From Pseudomonadota bacterium (GTDB lineage: Bacteria; Pseudomonadota; Alphaproteobacteria; CACIAM-22H2): a DNA stretch of 35,520 bases. This document shows positions 24,079 to 32,108 of the stretch, piece by piece. Positions within the stretch are counted from its first letter, which is position 1; every line of letters starts with the position of its first letter. The stretch lies in the NCBI GenBank assembly GCA_016201015.1, contig JACQDQ010000344.1, positions 1 to 35,520 of the forward strand, read 5' to 3'. The notes below the pieces were generated by a model. It was not told the DNA's origin. It was given only the letters and a program-made list of their open reading frames with translations, and searched no databases. Both the position numbers and the translations under genes were made by a program.

Positions 24079-25950
24079 TCATAGGGCTCGTTTGACCACT
24101 CGCTTGAGCGGGAGGATCGCAGCGGACACCGACCCGTGCTTGGACTGCAGCGCCACCAGCTCCTGTTCGGTGCGGTGGCAGCGGATATCGGAGCCCTTGG
24201 CAAAACGGCGGATCGGCGGCGGCGCGGCGTCGCACAGGCCCGGCGCGCGCGCGGCGCAGCGCGAGATGAAGGCGCAAAGATCGGGACTGCCGGGAAACGA
24301 AAACCGGCTGCGCGCTTCGGCGAGGCGGGTCTCATCGATGCTGTCCAGCCAGCCGGGCCGCAGCTCCGGCACCGACGCGGCCAGCAGGTCGGCATAGGGA
24401 TGCTGCGGCGCCTGCATCACCGCCTGACCCGTGCCGCGCTCCATCACCTGGCCGGCGTAGAGGACCATCACCTCGTCGCAGACCGCGCGCACGGTCTTGA
24501 GATCATGACTGATGAACATGAGCGCGAGGCCGAGTTCGCTCCTCAGCTCCGCGAGCAAGTCGAGAATCGCGGCGCCGACAACTGTGTCGAGAGAGGCGGT
24601 GACCTCGTCGCACAGCAGCAGCGCCGGCTCCGCCGCGAGCGCGCGCGCGAGATTGACGCGCGTCTTCTGCCCGCCGGACAGCTCCGTCGGCAGCCGATCG
24701 AGCAATGACGCCGGCAGTCGCACCAGATCGAGCAGGCGGCGCACCCGGCGCCGCTGCTCGCTCCGCGACAAGCCGTGGTAGAACGCCAGCGGGCGGCTGA
24801 GGATGCGCTCCACGCTGTGCGCCGGATTGAGCGCCGTGTCCGCGGCCTGAAAGACGATCTGGATGCGGCGCAGCTCCTCGCGGCCGCGTGAGGCGAGCGC
24901 CGGCGCCAAGCGTTCGCCGTCCAGCCGCATCATGCCGGATGTCGCCGGCAGCAGCCCGGCGATGACGCGCGCGAGCGTGCTCTTGCCCGATCCCGATTCT
25001 CCGATTACGCCCAGCGCCGAGCCGGCACGGATCTCGAGATCCACGTCGTGCAACACTGGTGCCGCGGGACGGCCCTGCCAGGTCGCGCCATAGCCAGCGA
25101 CCAGCCCGCGCACCTCGAGCAGCGGTGCCACCGCCACGTCCCGCGGGGCCGCGGGCGGCTGCGGCTTCGGCGCGTGGGCGGCGAGCAGGCTCTGCGTATA
25201 GGGATCGGCCGGGCCGCTGAGGATTTGCGCGGTCGCCCCGATCTCCTGGATCGCCCCGTCGCGCAGCACGACGATGCGGTCGGCGACCTGCGCGACCACG
25301 GCAAGATCGTGCGAGACGTAGATGGCCGTCGTCTTGCGCTCGCGCACCGCCTCGCGGAAGGCGCGCAGCACCTCGACCTGGGTGGTGACGTCGAGCGCGG
25401 TGGTCGGCTCGTCGAACACTACCAGGTCGGGATCAGTCATCAGAGCCATCGCGGCCATCAGCCGCTGCAATTGACCGCCCGAGACCTGATGGGGAAACCG
25501 CGCGCCGATGCGATCGGGCTCGGGCAGCGCCAGCGCGCGGAACAGGTCGCGCGCCTTCGCCTCCGCATTGGCACGCGACATCAGCCCGCGCATGCGCACG
25601 CCCTCAATCACCTGGTCCATCAGGCGCTGCGATGGATTGAAGGCGGCCGCAGCGCTCTGCGCGACATAGGCGACCTGGCCGCCGCGCAGCCGCGCGAGCT
25701 CGGCCGGCGCGAGCGCGCGCACGTCCGCCCCGCCGACCCGGATGCCGCCGTCGGCGATGCGACAGCCGCGGCGGGCGTAGCCCAACAGCGACAGTGCGAT
25801 CGTGGTCTTGCCGGAGCCGGACTCGCCGATCAGCGCCAGCACCTCGCCGCGGGCGACGGTAAAGCCAATGTCTCGGACGATGTCCGTCTCGGCGCCGCGG
25901 TCATTCGTGGCGGTGACGCGCAGGCCGGAGACTTCGACCAGCGGCGTCAT
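24079..25950 (-). CDS. Peptide/opine-type ABC transporter, fused double ATP-binding protein (DppD-DppF fusion)
   Basis: A 623-residue protein with two complete nucleotide-binding domains, as in YejF-type fusions. Domain 1 has Walker A GESGSGKT near 42-49, VSGGQLQRLMAAMAL and DLVVFDEPTTALDV. Domain 2, from about residue 290, has GESGSGKST, LSGGQKTRVNLARAL and ALLLCDEVTASLD. The C-terminal oligopeptide-type tail carries four cysteines (LCAFISRCAARAPGLC, then DIRCHR), a pattern usual in DppD/DppF proteins. The ATG overlaps the stop of the permease gene and the stop overlaps a possible start of the next gene. It energises uptake through the two permeases upstream. Confidence 0.92.
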   Translation of the reverse strand: MTPLVEVSGLRVTATNDRGAETDIVRDIGFTVARGEVLALIGESGSGKTTIALSLLGYARRGCRIADGGIRVGGADVRALAPAELARLRGGQVAYVAQSAAAAFNPSQRLMDQVIEGVRMRGLMSRANAEAKARDLFRALALPEPDRIGARFPHQVSGGQLQRLMAAMALMTDPDLVVFDEPTTALDVTTQVEVLRAFREAVRERKTTAIYVSHDLAVVAQVADRIVVLRDGAIQEIGATAQILSGPADPYTQSLLAAHAPKPQPPAAPRDVAVAPLLEVRGLVAGYGATWQGRPAAPVLHDVDLEIRAGSALGVIGESGSGKSTLARVIAGLLPATSGMMRLDGERLAPALASRGREELRRIQIVFQAADTALNPAHSVERILSRPLAFYHGLSRSEQRRRVRRLLDLVRLPASLLDRLPTELSGGQKTRVNLARALAAEPALLLCDEVTASLDTVVGAAILDLLAELRSELGLALMFISHDLKTVRAVCDEVMVLYAGQVMERGTGQAVMQAPQHPYADLLAASVPELRPGWLDSIDETRLAEARSRFSFPGSPDLCAFISRCAARAPGLCDAAPPPIRRFAKGSDIRCHRTEQELVALQSKHGSVSAAILPLKRVVKRAL

Positions 25951-26786
25951 CGAACGATCTCGTGGTTGCTGCCGGACAGGCCGTCGATAAGCAGGGTGAT
26001 ACCGATGGTGAGGATGGCGATCGCGACCGCGGGCACGACCACCGCGGGGGCCGCCTCGTAGATGCCGACGATGTTCTCGCGCACCAACGCGCCCCAATCG
26101 GCATTGGGCGGCTGAATGCCGAGGCCGAGAAAGCTGAGCCCGCTCAGCAGCAACACGACAAAGACGAAGCGCAGGCCGAGGTCCGTCATCACTGGGAAGA
26201 GCATATTGGGCAGAATCTCCTCGCGCAGGATGTATGCCGTGCCCTCCCCCCGCGCGCGCGCGACCTGGATGAAATCCATGGCATTGATGTCGAGCGCCAG
26301 CGCGCGCGAGATGCGGAACGAGCCCGGAACGTAGCTTACCGCCGCCATCAGCACGAGCACCGGCAGCGAGGTGCCGAACGCCGCCACCACGACCAGCGCG
26401 AACATCAGATGCGGGATCGAGATGAGCGCGTCCGCCGCACGGCTGATCAGCGCATCGATCCAGCCGCGCCGCACCGCCGCCAGCAGGCCGAGCGTCGTGC
26501 CGGCAAGGCAGGCGAGCACGGTCGCCAGGAGCGCCACGCCCACAGTGTAGCGCGCGCCGTGCAGGATGCGGCTCAGCATGTCGCGGCCGAGATAGTCGGT
26601 GCCGAGCGGATAGGCGGTGCTCATCGGCGCGAAGGGACCGGCATTGACGACGTATCCGGCGCTGTATGGCGCGAGATACGGCCCGAACGCGGCCAGCGTG
26701 GCCCAGAACAGAACCAGCGCGATGCCGATCTGCACGGCGGCTGGAATGCGGCGTCGCGGCGCGGTGATCGGGGCAGCGGCGCTCAT
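25947..26786 (-). CDS. Peptide/opine-type ABC transporter permease (DppC-like)
   Basis: A 279-residue membrane permease of DppC type. A first hydrophobic segment at about 15-35 is followed by the YPLGTDYLGRDMLSRILHGAR motif near 55-75 that marks DppC/OppC proteins, and the EAA loop FIQVARARGEGTAYILREEILPN near 174-197. ATGA overlaps join it to the DppB-like gene before it and the fused ATPase after it. The segment GLGIQPPNADWGALVREN near 225 is also typical. Confidence 0.92.
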   Translation of the reverse strand: MSAAAPITAPRRRIPAAVQIGIALVLFWATLAAFGPYLAPYSAGYVVNAGPFAPMSTAYPLGTDYLGRDMLSRILHGARYTVGVALLATVLACLAGTTLGLLAAVRRGWIDALISRAADALISIPHLMFALVVVAAFGTSLPVLVLMAAVSYVPGSFRISRALALDINAMDFIQVARARGEGTAYILREEILPNMLFPVMTDLGLRFVFVVLLLSGLSFLGLGIQPPNADWGALVRENIVGIYEAAPAVVVPAVAIAILTIGITLLIDGLSGSNHEIVR

Positions 26787-27730
26787 CGCACGCGCAGCCG
26801 CGGGTTGGAGAGGATCGAGCAGAGGTCGGCCGCCAGCACCAGGATCATGAAGGCGGCGCAGAAGATCATCGCGCAGGCCTGGACCAAAGGCATATCGCGC
26901 GTCTCGACTGCGTCGACCGCTAGCTTGGCGAGGCCGGGGTAGCTGAAGATCACCTCGACGATGATCACGCCGCCGAGCAGCGAGGAGAGGTTGAGAGCGA
27001 CCGCGTTGGCGATCGGGCCGGCGGCGTTGGGCAGCGCGTGGCGCAGCACCAGCCGCGCTGGTCGCACGCCCTTGAGCCGCGCCATCTCGATATAGGAGGA
27101 ATCGAGCACGCCGAGCAGCGCCGCACGCGTCATCCTCACCATCTGCGCCATGATGCCGAAGCTCAAAGTCAGCACCGGCAGCGCGAGGGTGCGCAGCGCC
27201 CCGCCCAGCGAGTCGACCACAGGTGTCGCCATGGCGGAAGCCCAGCGCAGCTGGACCGCGAACAGGATCACGCCGATCGTCGCCAGCAGGAATTCGGGCA
27301 CCGAGACCAGCGACACCGCGGTGATGTTGGTCACGCGGTCATAGGCCGTGCCGCGCCAGATCGCCGAGGTGACGCCGAGCAGCAAGGCCAGCGGCACCGC
27401 GACCGCCGCGGTGAGCGCCGCCAGGAACAGCGAGTTGGTGAGGCGCGGACCGATCAGCTGGCCGATCGGCATGCGGTTGATCAACGAGATGCCGGGATCG
27501 CCGGTCAGGAGGCCGGCGAGCCAGCGTAGGTAGCGTTCGGGCGCGGGTAGATCGAGGCCGAGCGCCTGGCGCAGGCCCGCCACCGCCTCGGGCGAGGCGG
27601 ACTGGCCGAGAATCGCCTCGGTCGCGTCCCCAGGCAGGATGCTGGCGCCGACGAACACGACCACCGAGACAACGAGCAAAGTCAGCAGGCCGCCGCACAC
27701 CCGCCGGAGGATCATCCCCAGCATCAGCAT
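26783..27730 (-). CDS. Peptide/opine-type ABC transporter permease (DppB-like)
   Basis: A 315-residue permease of DppB type. The start LMLGMILRRVCGGLLTLLVVSVVVF gives the normal first membrane segment, followed by ILPGDATEAILGQSASPEAVAGLRQALGLDLP, the standard periplasmic region. The EAA loop reads YIEMARLKGVRPARLVLRHALPNA near 205-228, and VEVIFSYPGLAKLAVDAVETRDMP near 255-278 is conserved. ATG 27730 is chosen; ATGs at 27724 and 27715 are possible, with GGGG before the last. The frame is open far upstream, but that part is antisense-like to the binding-protein gene. Confidence 0.9.
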   Translation of the reverse strand: MLMLGMILRRVCGGLLTLLVVSVVVFVGASILPGDATEAILGQSASPEAVAGLRQALGLDLPAPERYLRWLAGLLTGDPGISLINRMPIGQLIGPRLTNSLFLAALTAAVAVPLALLLGVTSAIWRGTAYDRVTNITAVSLVSVPEFLLATIGVILFAVQLRWASAMATPVVDSLGGALRTLALPVLTLSFGIMAQMVRMTRAALLGVLDSSYIEMARLKGVRPARLVLRHALPNAAGPIANAVALNLSSLLGGVIIVEVIFSYPGLAKLAVDAVETRDMPLVQACAMIFCAAFMILVLAADLCSILSNPRLRVR

Positions 27731-27762
27731 GTGCGGCGCCCGCTTCTCAATCGGCCGCTGGC

Positions 27763-29379
27763 TCAGCTCTCGAGCCAGACATTCTCGGAATAGGAGTAGC
27801 CCATCAAACCCCCGGTCGGAATCGCGCGCAGCCCCTTCAGCTTGGTCGTATGGGCATCGAGGATGCTGAAGAACACCGGGATGCCGATGCCGCACTCGTT
27901 GTGCACCAGGGTCTGCATCTCGCCGTACATCTGCCGGCGCCGCGCATCGTCGGTTTCCGCCCGCGCCGTGACCAGCAGCTGGTCGAAGCGCTCGCTGCGC
28001 CACGCACTCTCGTTCCAGTTCGAATCGGACTTGAAGAACAGCGTGAACAGGACATCGGCGCTGGGCCGTGGGTTGATGCTGCCGAAAGTCAGCGGGAACT
28101 TCATCCACACGTTCGACCAATAGCCGTCGGCCGGCATGCGCTTGACGTCGATGTTCATGCCGATCCCCTGCCCTGCCTGCTGCAGCAGCACCGCCTGGTC
28201 GAGCATGGTGCTGCTGGCCATGGTGTGAATCGGGATCGGCGTGTTGGCGAATCCGGAACGTTGGAGATGAAATCGCGCCTTCTCCGGGTCGAACGGCCGC
28301 TGCGCTAGGCCGGGAAAGAAGAAGCGATTCGTCGGGTCGATCGGCTGGTCATTTGCTACCACCGCATACCCCTGGAACACCGCACTCCTCATCTGCTCGC
28401 GGTCTTGCAGATGCTTGAGCGCCAAGACGAGGTCCGGATTGCGGCTCGGATCGGCGTCCTTCCGCATCACGACGTCGTTGTAGCCGCCGGCTTTGGTCTC
28501 GAAGACGGCATAGCCGCTCGCTGTCTGCACGCGGCGCGCCAGGCGTGGGCTGATCGACGCCGCGACGTGGACATCGCCCGACAACAGCGCGTTGAGCCGC
28601 GCGGTCTCATCGGGAATGCCGATCAGCTCGATCTCGTCGAGATAGGGACGGCCGGACTTCCAATAGTCCGGATTGCGCACTGCGATCGACTTGACGCCGG
28701 GCATGAATTCCTGGCAGCGATAGGGGCCGGTACCAACCGCCTTGCTGAAATCGGTCGTGCCGTCCTTGATGATCAGGAAATGCGGCGTGCCGAGCACCAC
28801 TGGCAGGTCGGCATTGGGCGAGGCGAGCGCGATTCGCACCTCGTGCGTTCCGGTCGCGGTGATTTCCTCCATGGGCAATGCCAGTGCGCGCGCCGCCGAC
28901 CCGGTCTTGGGATCCTTGTGGCGCGCGAGCGAATAGACGACGTCGACCGCCGTGAGCGGCGAGCCATCATGGAACTTGACGCCTTGGCGGATCTTGAACG
29001 TCCAGACCGTGGCGCGCTCGTTGGCGAACGATTCGGCGAGCTCGGGCTGCGGCGTCAGGCTCTGATCCAGCCGCGTCAGGCCGTTGTAGAACGTGAAGCA
29101 GCGCGTGTAGTCGGTCTGGTTGTTCTGCTTCGCCGGATCGACCGTATCCGCGGTGGAGGAGGTCTGCGACGCCACCCGAATCCGCCCGCCGCGCTGCGGC
29201 GTCTGCGCCAAGGCGCGGCTCGCGCTAGCAACGATTGTGCTGGCCATGGCCGTCGCCATGCCGGCGGAGCTCAGCCAGCGGATCAATTGGCGCCGACTCG
29301 CCCCACGCCTTAAGGCAGTCTCGATCAGCGCCGTGTCGGAGAATTCCGGCAGGATGGCCGGATAACGCTTCGTAGTCAT
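27763..29379 (-). CDS. ABC transporter substrate-binding protein, family 5 (peptide/opine/nickel type)
   Basis: A 538-residue extracellular receptor of family 5 (DppA/OppA-like). The N-terminus has an unusual 27-residue leader before a twin-arginine-type signal (SRRQLI at 28-33, hydrophobic part, cleavage near RALAQ at about 60). The mature protein has PELAESFANERATVWTFKIRQGVKFHDGSPLTAVDVVYSL, the classic family segment, then GTGPYRCQEFMPG, NPDYWKSGRPYLDEIELI and PFDPEKARFHLQRSGF. AGGGGAG lies upstream of the ATG at 29379. It is the first gene of the large minus operon and diverges from a LysR regulator. Family 5 receptors bind peptides, opines, betaines or heme; here the downstream demethylases favour an N-methylated amino acid. 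Confidence 0.9.
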   Translation of the reverse strand: MTTKRYPAILPEFSDTALIETALRRGASRRQLIRWLSSAGMATAMASTIVASASRALAQTPQRGGRIRVASQTSSTADTVDPAKQNNQTDYTRCFTFYNGLTRLDQSLTPQPELAESFANERATVWTFKIRQGVKFHDGSPLTAVDVVYSLARHKDPKTGSAARALALPMEEITATGTHEVRIALASPNADLPVVLGTPHFLIIKDGTTDFSKAVGTGPYRCQEFMPGVKSIAVRNPDYWKSGRPYLDEIELIGIPDETARLNALLSGDVHVAASISPRLARRVQTASGYAVFETKAGGYNDVVMRKDADPSRNPDLVLALKHLQDREQMRSAVFQGYAVVANDQPIDPTNRFFFPGLAQRPFDPEKARFHLQRSGFANTPIPIHTMASSTMLDQAVLLQQAGQGIGMNIDVKRMPADGYWSNVWMKFPLTFGSINPRPSADVLFTLFFKSDSNWNESAWRSERFDQLLVTARAETDDARRRQMYGEMQTLVHNECGIGIPVFFSILDAHTTKLKGLRAIPTGGLMGYSYSENVWLES

Positions 29380-29514
29380 GCCGCCAGTACTCCCCTGTTT
29401 TGAAGGTGGCGACGACCGGCCGAACCGGCGCCGCGGCACCGTTCTTGCTCTTCGATGGGCGAATATCATCTACCCCTGAACGACAAAGTCATCGCCAGAA
29501 ATCCTGGAAGGGGT

Positions 29515-29529
29515 ATACGCTGGACGTAT
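29515..29529. promoter_or_regulatory. Candidate LysR binding site ATACGCTGGACGTAT overlapping the lysR start
   Basis: A perfect inverted repeat of five-base arms around a five-base centre contains the T-N11-A form recognised by LysR-type regulators. It lies in the 148-base divergent region between the family 5 binding-protein gene and the LysR gene and overlaps the LysR ATG at 29528. Binding here would suit autoregulation. If the true start is further downstream the site would lie in the leader. Confidence 0.4.
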
Positions 29530-30463
29530 GGCCGGACTGGGAAGGCTGATACCGTCGTTGCGGAGCCTGATGATCTTCGAGGCCGTCGCGCGGTCCGGGA
29601 GCTGCAGCGCGGCCGCGCGCGAGTTCAACGTCACCCAGCCCTCGGCCAGCCGCAATATCGCGCAACTCGAAGCGCATCTCGGGACGGCGCTATTTATCCG
29701 CAGCGCGGCCGGTATGGAGCTGACTCGCGAAGGCCAGCTTCTCTTCGCCGCTCTGAGCGATGGCTTCCAGAGGGTGGAGGCGGCCATTCATGACATCGCG
29801 GCGTTGCGCATGCGCAAGGATTTGGTGGAGTTGTCGCTCTCGACCGCCTTCGTCACGCACTGGCTGGTGCCGCGCCTTCCGGCATTCCATCGGGCCTTTC
29901 CCTCGGTCGACCTGCGCTTCCAGCTCATTCCCAGCAACCTGCGCGGCGGACCCGGGCAGGTCGACCTTGCCATGCGCATGAAGGGCGAGCACGACGCGGA
30001 TTACCACAGTTGGCATTTTGCACCCGAGCTCATCGTCCCGGTGTGCAGCCCGAGCTACCTGGCCCAGCATGGGCTCCTGCATGGCACGCTGGGGGAGGCC
30101 GGCCACACGCTTCTGCACCTCTCAGATGCGTATTTCGATCCCCACACTCTGTGGGGCGCGTTCGACCGGCCGCTGTCGCTCCAAGCCCTGCTCGAATTCT
30201 CCGACTACGCCGTCGTGTTGCAGGCGGCGATGCGTGGCGCCGGCATCGCGCCCGGCTGGATTTCGGTCGTCTCCCGCGCGCTTGGCGATGGAGCGCTGGT
30301 GCCGGCTTCGCCGAGGCGGATACGCACGGACAAGCATTTCCACCTCCTCGCGTCGCGCGGCAGGCCGTTGCGGGATATCGTCGTTGCCATCTGCGAATGG
30401 ATGATCGAGCAGATGCAGGAGGATATGGAGCGCGTCGCCGCGTTGCTCAATCCCACGGTGTGA
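29528..30463 (+). CDS. LysR-family transcriptional regulator (GcvA-like)
   Basis: A 311-residue LysR-type regulator. The helix-turn-helix spans about 10-70 (LRSLMIFEAVARSGSCSAAAREFNVTQPSASRNIAQLEAHLG), with the common ELTREGQLLF following. The effector domain (about 95-300) has STAFVTHWLVPRLPAFHRAFPSVDLRF and DLAMRMKGEHD, like the GcvA group. It is transcribed away from the operon 29379-19909 and very likely activates it in response to the imported compound. GGAAGGGG precedes the ATG at a rather long distance, so the start is not certain. Confidence 0.92.
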   Translation: MAGLGRLIPSLRSLMIFEAVARSGSCSAAAREFNVTQPSASRNIAQLEAHLGTALFIRSAAGMELTREGQLLFAALSDGFQRVEAAIHDIAALRMRKDLVELSLSTAFVTHWLVPRLPAFHRAFPSVDLRFQLIPSNLRGGPGQVDLAMRMKGEHDADYHSWHFAPELIVPVCSPSYLAQHGLLHGTLGEAGHTLLHLSDAYFDPHTLWGAFDRPLSLQALLEFSDYAVVLQAAMRGAGIAPGWISVVSRALGDGALVPASPRRIRTDKHFHLLASRGRPLRDIVVAICEWMIEQMQEDMERVAALLNPTV

Positions 30464-30522
30464 CCGGGAGACACGCGATGTCAGTCGCGCGGCGGTTCCG
30501 ACCGGTGCCGACGCGAACTGCG

Positions 30523-30548
30523 AAAAGGGCGATCTCCGCCAATCGCCC
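30523..30548 (-). terminator. Rho-independent terminator for the minus-strand GntR operon
   Basis: On the minus strand GGGCGAT pairs with ATCGCCC across an eight-base loop (30548-30527) and is followed by TTTT (30526-30523). It lies about 50 bases beyond the stop of the SAF-domain oxidoreductase at 30601, the expected place for termination of that operon. The T-run is short. Confidence 0.6.
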
Positions 30549-30600
30549 AACGGCCATTACATCTATGGCGCGGAAGGGCGTCAGATAGCGCGGTCGCCCT

Positions 30601-31962
30601 CTACTCCGCCGCGGCGCGTTTCGGTGCGCGGTGGAGCGTTTCCATCTCGCGGCGTAGGCGCACCGCGTCCTGCGTCTCGTCCACCCGCACGTCCGCCCAG
30701 CGGACGATGCCGCCCGCCGTCACCGGGTTGACCAGCTTCACCTTGTGGGCGAGGCCCAGCGGCAAGGCGCCTGTGTCGAGACTGGCCGCCGCCGGCATCA
30801 GCCGCCCAACCACCGTGTAGCCGCCCTCGCCGTCGAGCACCTCGCCGGGTTTGAGGTCGCGCTTGGCGGTGGCCACAGCGTCGGCACGGAACCCATCGGC
30901 GCAGCCGGTCGGCTCGCCGCGCAAGCCGACGGCGGCGACGCTGATGCCAAGCTCAAGCCCGATCAAATGCCAGCGCTTGTAGAGCGCGGCGTAGCGGCTG
31001 CTCGGGTCAGTCACCACGCCGTATTCGGTGAAACAGCGGCGCACATACTCGCTGTCGCCCTCGAAGACAACGAACACGCCCCAGCGGATGTGATGCGGGA
31101 TCGGCCGCCCGTCGCGCTCCAGCGACGACAGCACCTCAACCTGGCCCTTGGCGTGAAGCTGGCCGCCCTCGGATTTCGGCCGGCAGACGAAGGGCAGATC
31201 GTCGAGCGAGCACGGCGGGAATTCGAGCCCGTTGGGCGGCGGCACCAGGCCGGTCGCGTTGCAGACGGCGGTGGTCTCGATCGCCGGCTTCGATCCGTCG
31301 AGGAAGGAGTTGAACATCTGCGGATTGAGGCCGCCGAGCTTCGCCTGCTCCGGCGTCAGGCCGTAATAGCCCCACACCGTTTCCGGCGTCGACTGCGCGT
31401 AATGCGGCAGCCATTTATGACCGCGCCCGGCGGCGACCACGTCGAAGCCGGCGGCGCGCGACCAATCGACGAGATCGCAGATCAACGCCGGCTGGTCGCC
31501 ATAGGCCAGGCTGTAGACAACCCCAGCCTCGGCCGCCTTGCGGGCGAGCAACGGGCCGCAGAATGCGTCGGCCTCGACCGTCACCATCACCACATGCTTT
31601 TTCGCCGTGAAGGCTTTCAGCGCATGCGTCACGGCGGAAGGTGGATGCCCGGTCGATTCGATGACGACATCGAGGCCAGGGTGAGCGATCAGCGCGCCGG
31701 CATCGTCGCCGACATGCGTGCCGCCGGTCTTCTGCGCCTCGTCGAGGCTGCGCGCGGCGATGCGCGCGGCGTCCCAGCCGGTGCGCGTCAGTGCCTCCCT
31801 GGCGCGCGGAACCGACAGATCGGCAACGCCGAGCAGATGGATACCCGGAGTGCGCCGCGCCTGGGCGAGATACATGGTCGCGAACTTGCCGGCACCGATC
31901 AGGCCGACGCGCAGCGGCTTGCCGGCGGCCTGGCGTTCGAGCAGCTTGCGGTGAAGGTTCAT
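30601..31962 (-). CDS. NAD(P)-dependent oxidoreductase with C-terminal SAF domain (homoserine-dehydrogenase-like)
   Basis: A 453-residue protein. A Rossmann domain at the N-terminus has VGLIGAGKFATMYLAQ at about 19-34 and DVVIESTGHPPSAVTHALKAFTAKKHVVMV near 98-127. The middle region contains GDQPALICDLVDWSRAAGFDVVAAGRGHKW, a signature of predicted homoserine-dehydrogenase-like proteins. The C-terminal part (about 355-430) looks like a SAF domain, with AKRDLKPGEVLDGEGGYTVVGRLMPAA, found in sugar-acid dehydratases and related enzymes. CGGAGA precedes the ATG. It follows the dioxygenase gene after a 146-base gap filled by repeats. No member of this group has a function I can assign; it may act on the hydroxylated product of the dioxygenase. 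Confidence 0.8.
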   Translation of the reverse strand: MNLHRKLLERQAAGKPLRVGLIGAGKFATMYLAQARRTPGIHLLGVADLSVPRAREALTRTGWDAARIAARSLDEAQKTGGTHVGDDAGALIAHPGLDVVIESTGHPPSAVTHALKAFTAKKHVVMVTVEADAFCGPLLARKAAEAGVVYSLAYGDQPALICDLVDWSRAAGFDVVAAGRGHKWLPHYAQSTPETVWGYYGLTPEQAKLGGLNPQMFNSFLDGSKPAIETTAVCNATGLVPPPNGLEFPPCSLDDLPFVCRPKSEGGQLHAKGQVEVLSSLERDGRPIPHHIRWGVFVVFEGDSEYVRRCFTEYGVVTDPSSRYAALYKRWHLIGLELGISVAAVGLRGEPTGCADGFRADAVATAKRDLKPGEVLDGEGGYTVVGRLMPAAASLDTGALPLGLAHKVKLVNPVTAGGIVRWADVRVDETQDAVRLRREMETLHRAPKRAAAE

Positions 31963-31984
31963 TCTCCGGTCTCCGTTCCGCTGG

Positions 31985-32097
31985 CCTCATGGTTCGAGAC
32001 GGCCGCTAACGCGGCCTCCTCACCATGAAGTCAAAACTTTTTACCCCACCCTGAGGAGCCGTGACGCGTAGGCGACGCGGCGTCTCGAAGGGTGAGA
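31985..32097. repeat. Two REP-like palindromic repeats in inverted orientation
   Basis: Two hairpin-forming elements fill the gap between the dioxygenase and oxidoreductase genes. Copy 1 (31985-32030) begins CCTCATGGTTCGAGAC and ends TCCTCACCATGAAG. Copy 2 (about 32045-32097) begins CCACCCTGAGGAGCC and ends CGTCTCGAAGGGTGAG, the same element reversed. Each has a variable GC-rich central stem. Intergenic palindromes of the form CATCCTGAGGAG...GTCTCGAAGGATG are, to my knowledge, common in Bradyrhizobium and related genera. They could act as mRNA-end hairpins between the two genes. Confidence 0.75.
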
Positions 32098-32108
32098 CGC
32101 TGACGGCC

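Noticed and set aside
21971-24397. Long plus-strand open frame (about 808 codons)
   Set aside because: It runs antisense to the GNAT end, the whole DgcA-like gene and the ATPase end; composition is His/Arg/Asp-rich shadow coding with no recognisable domain.
24079-25950. Fused double ATPase as a frameshift or assembly artefact joining two genes
   Set aside because: Both domains are complete and in one continuous frame; fusions of this kind are well known in peptide-type transporters.
30478-30588. Small plus-strand frame of 36 codons after lysR with GGGAG before its ATG
   Set aside because: Arg-rich without a known domain, and it overlaps the terminator hairpin of the opposing operon; not enough support.
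30745-32028. Plus-strand open frame of 427 codons opposite the SAF-domain oxidoreductase
   Set aside because: The minus-strand protein has clear Rossmann and SAF features; the plus-strand product has none.
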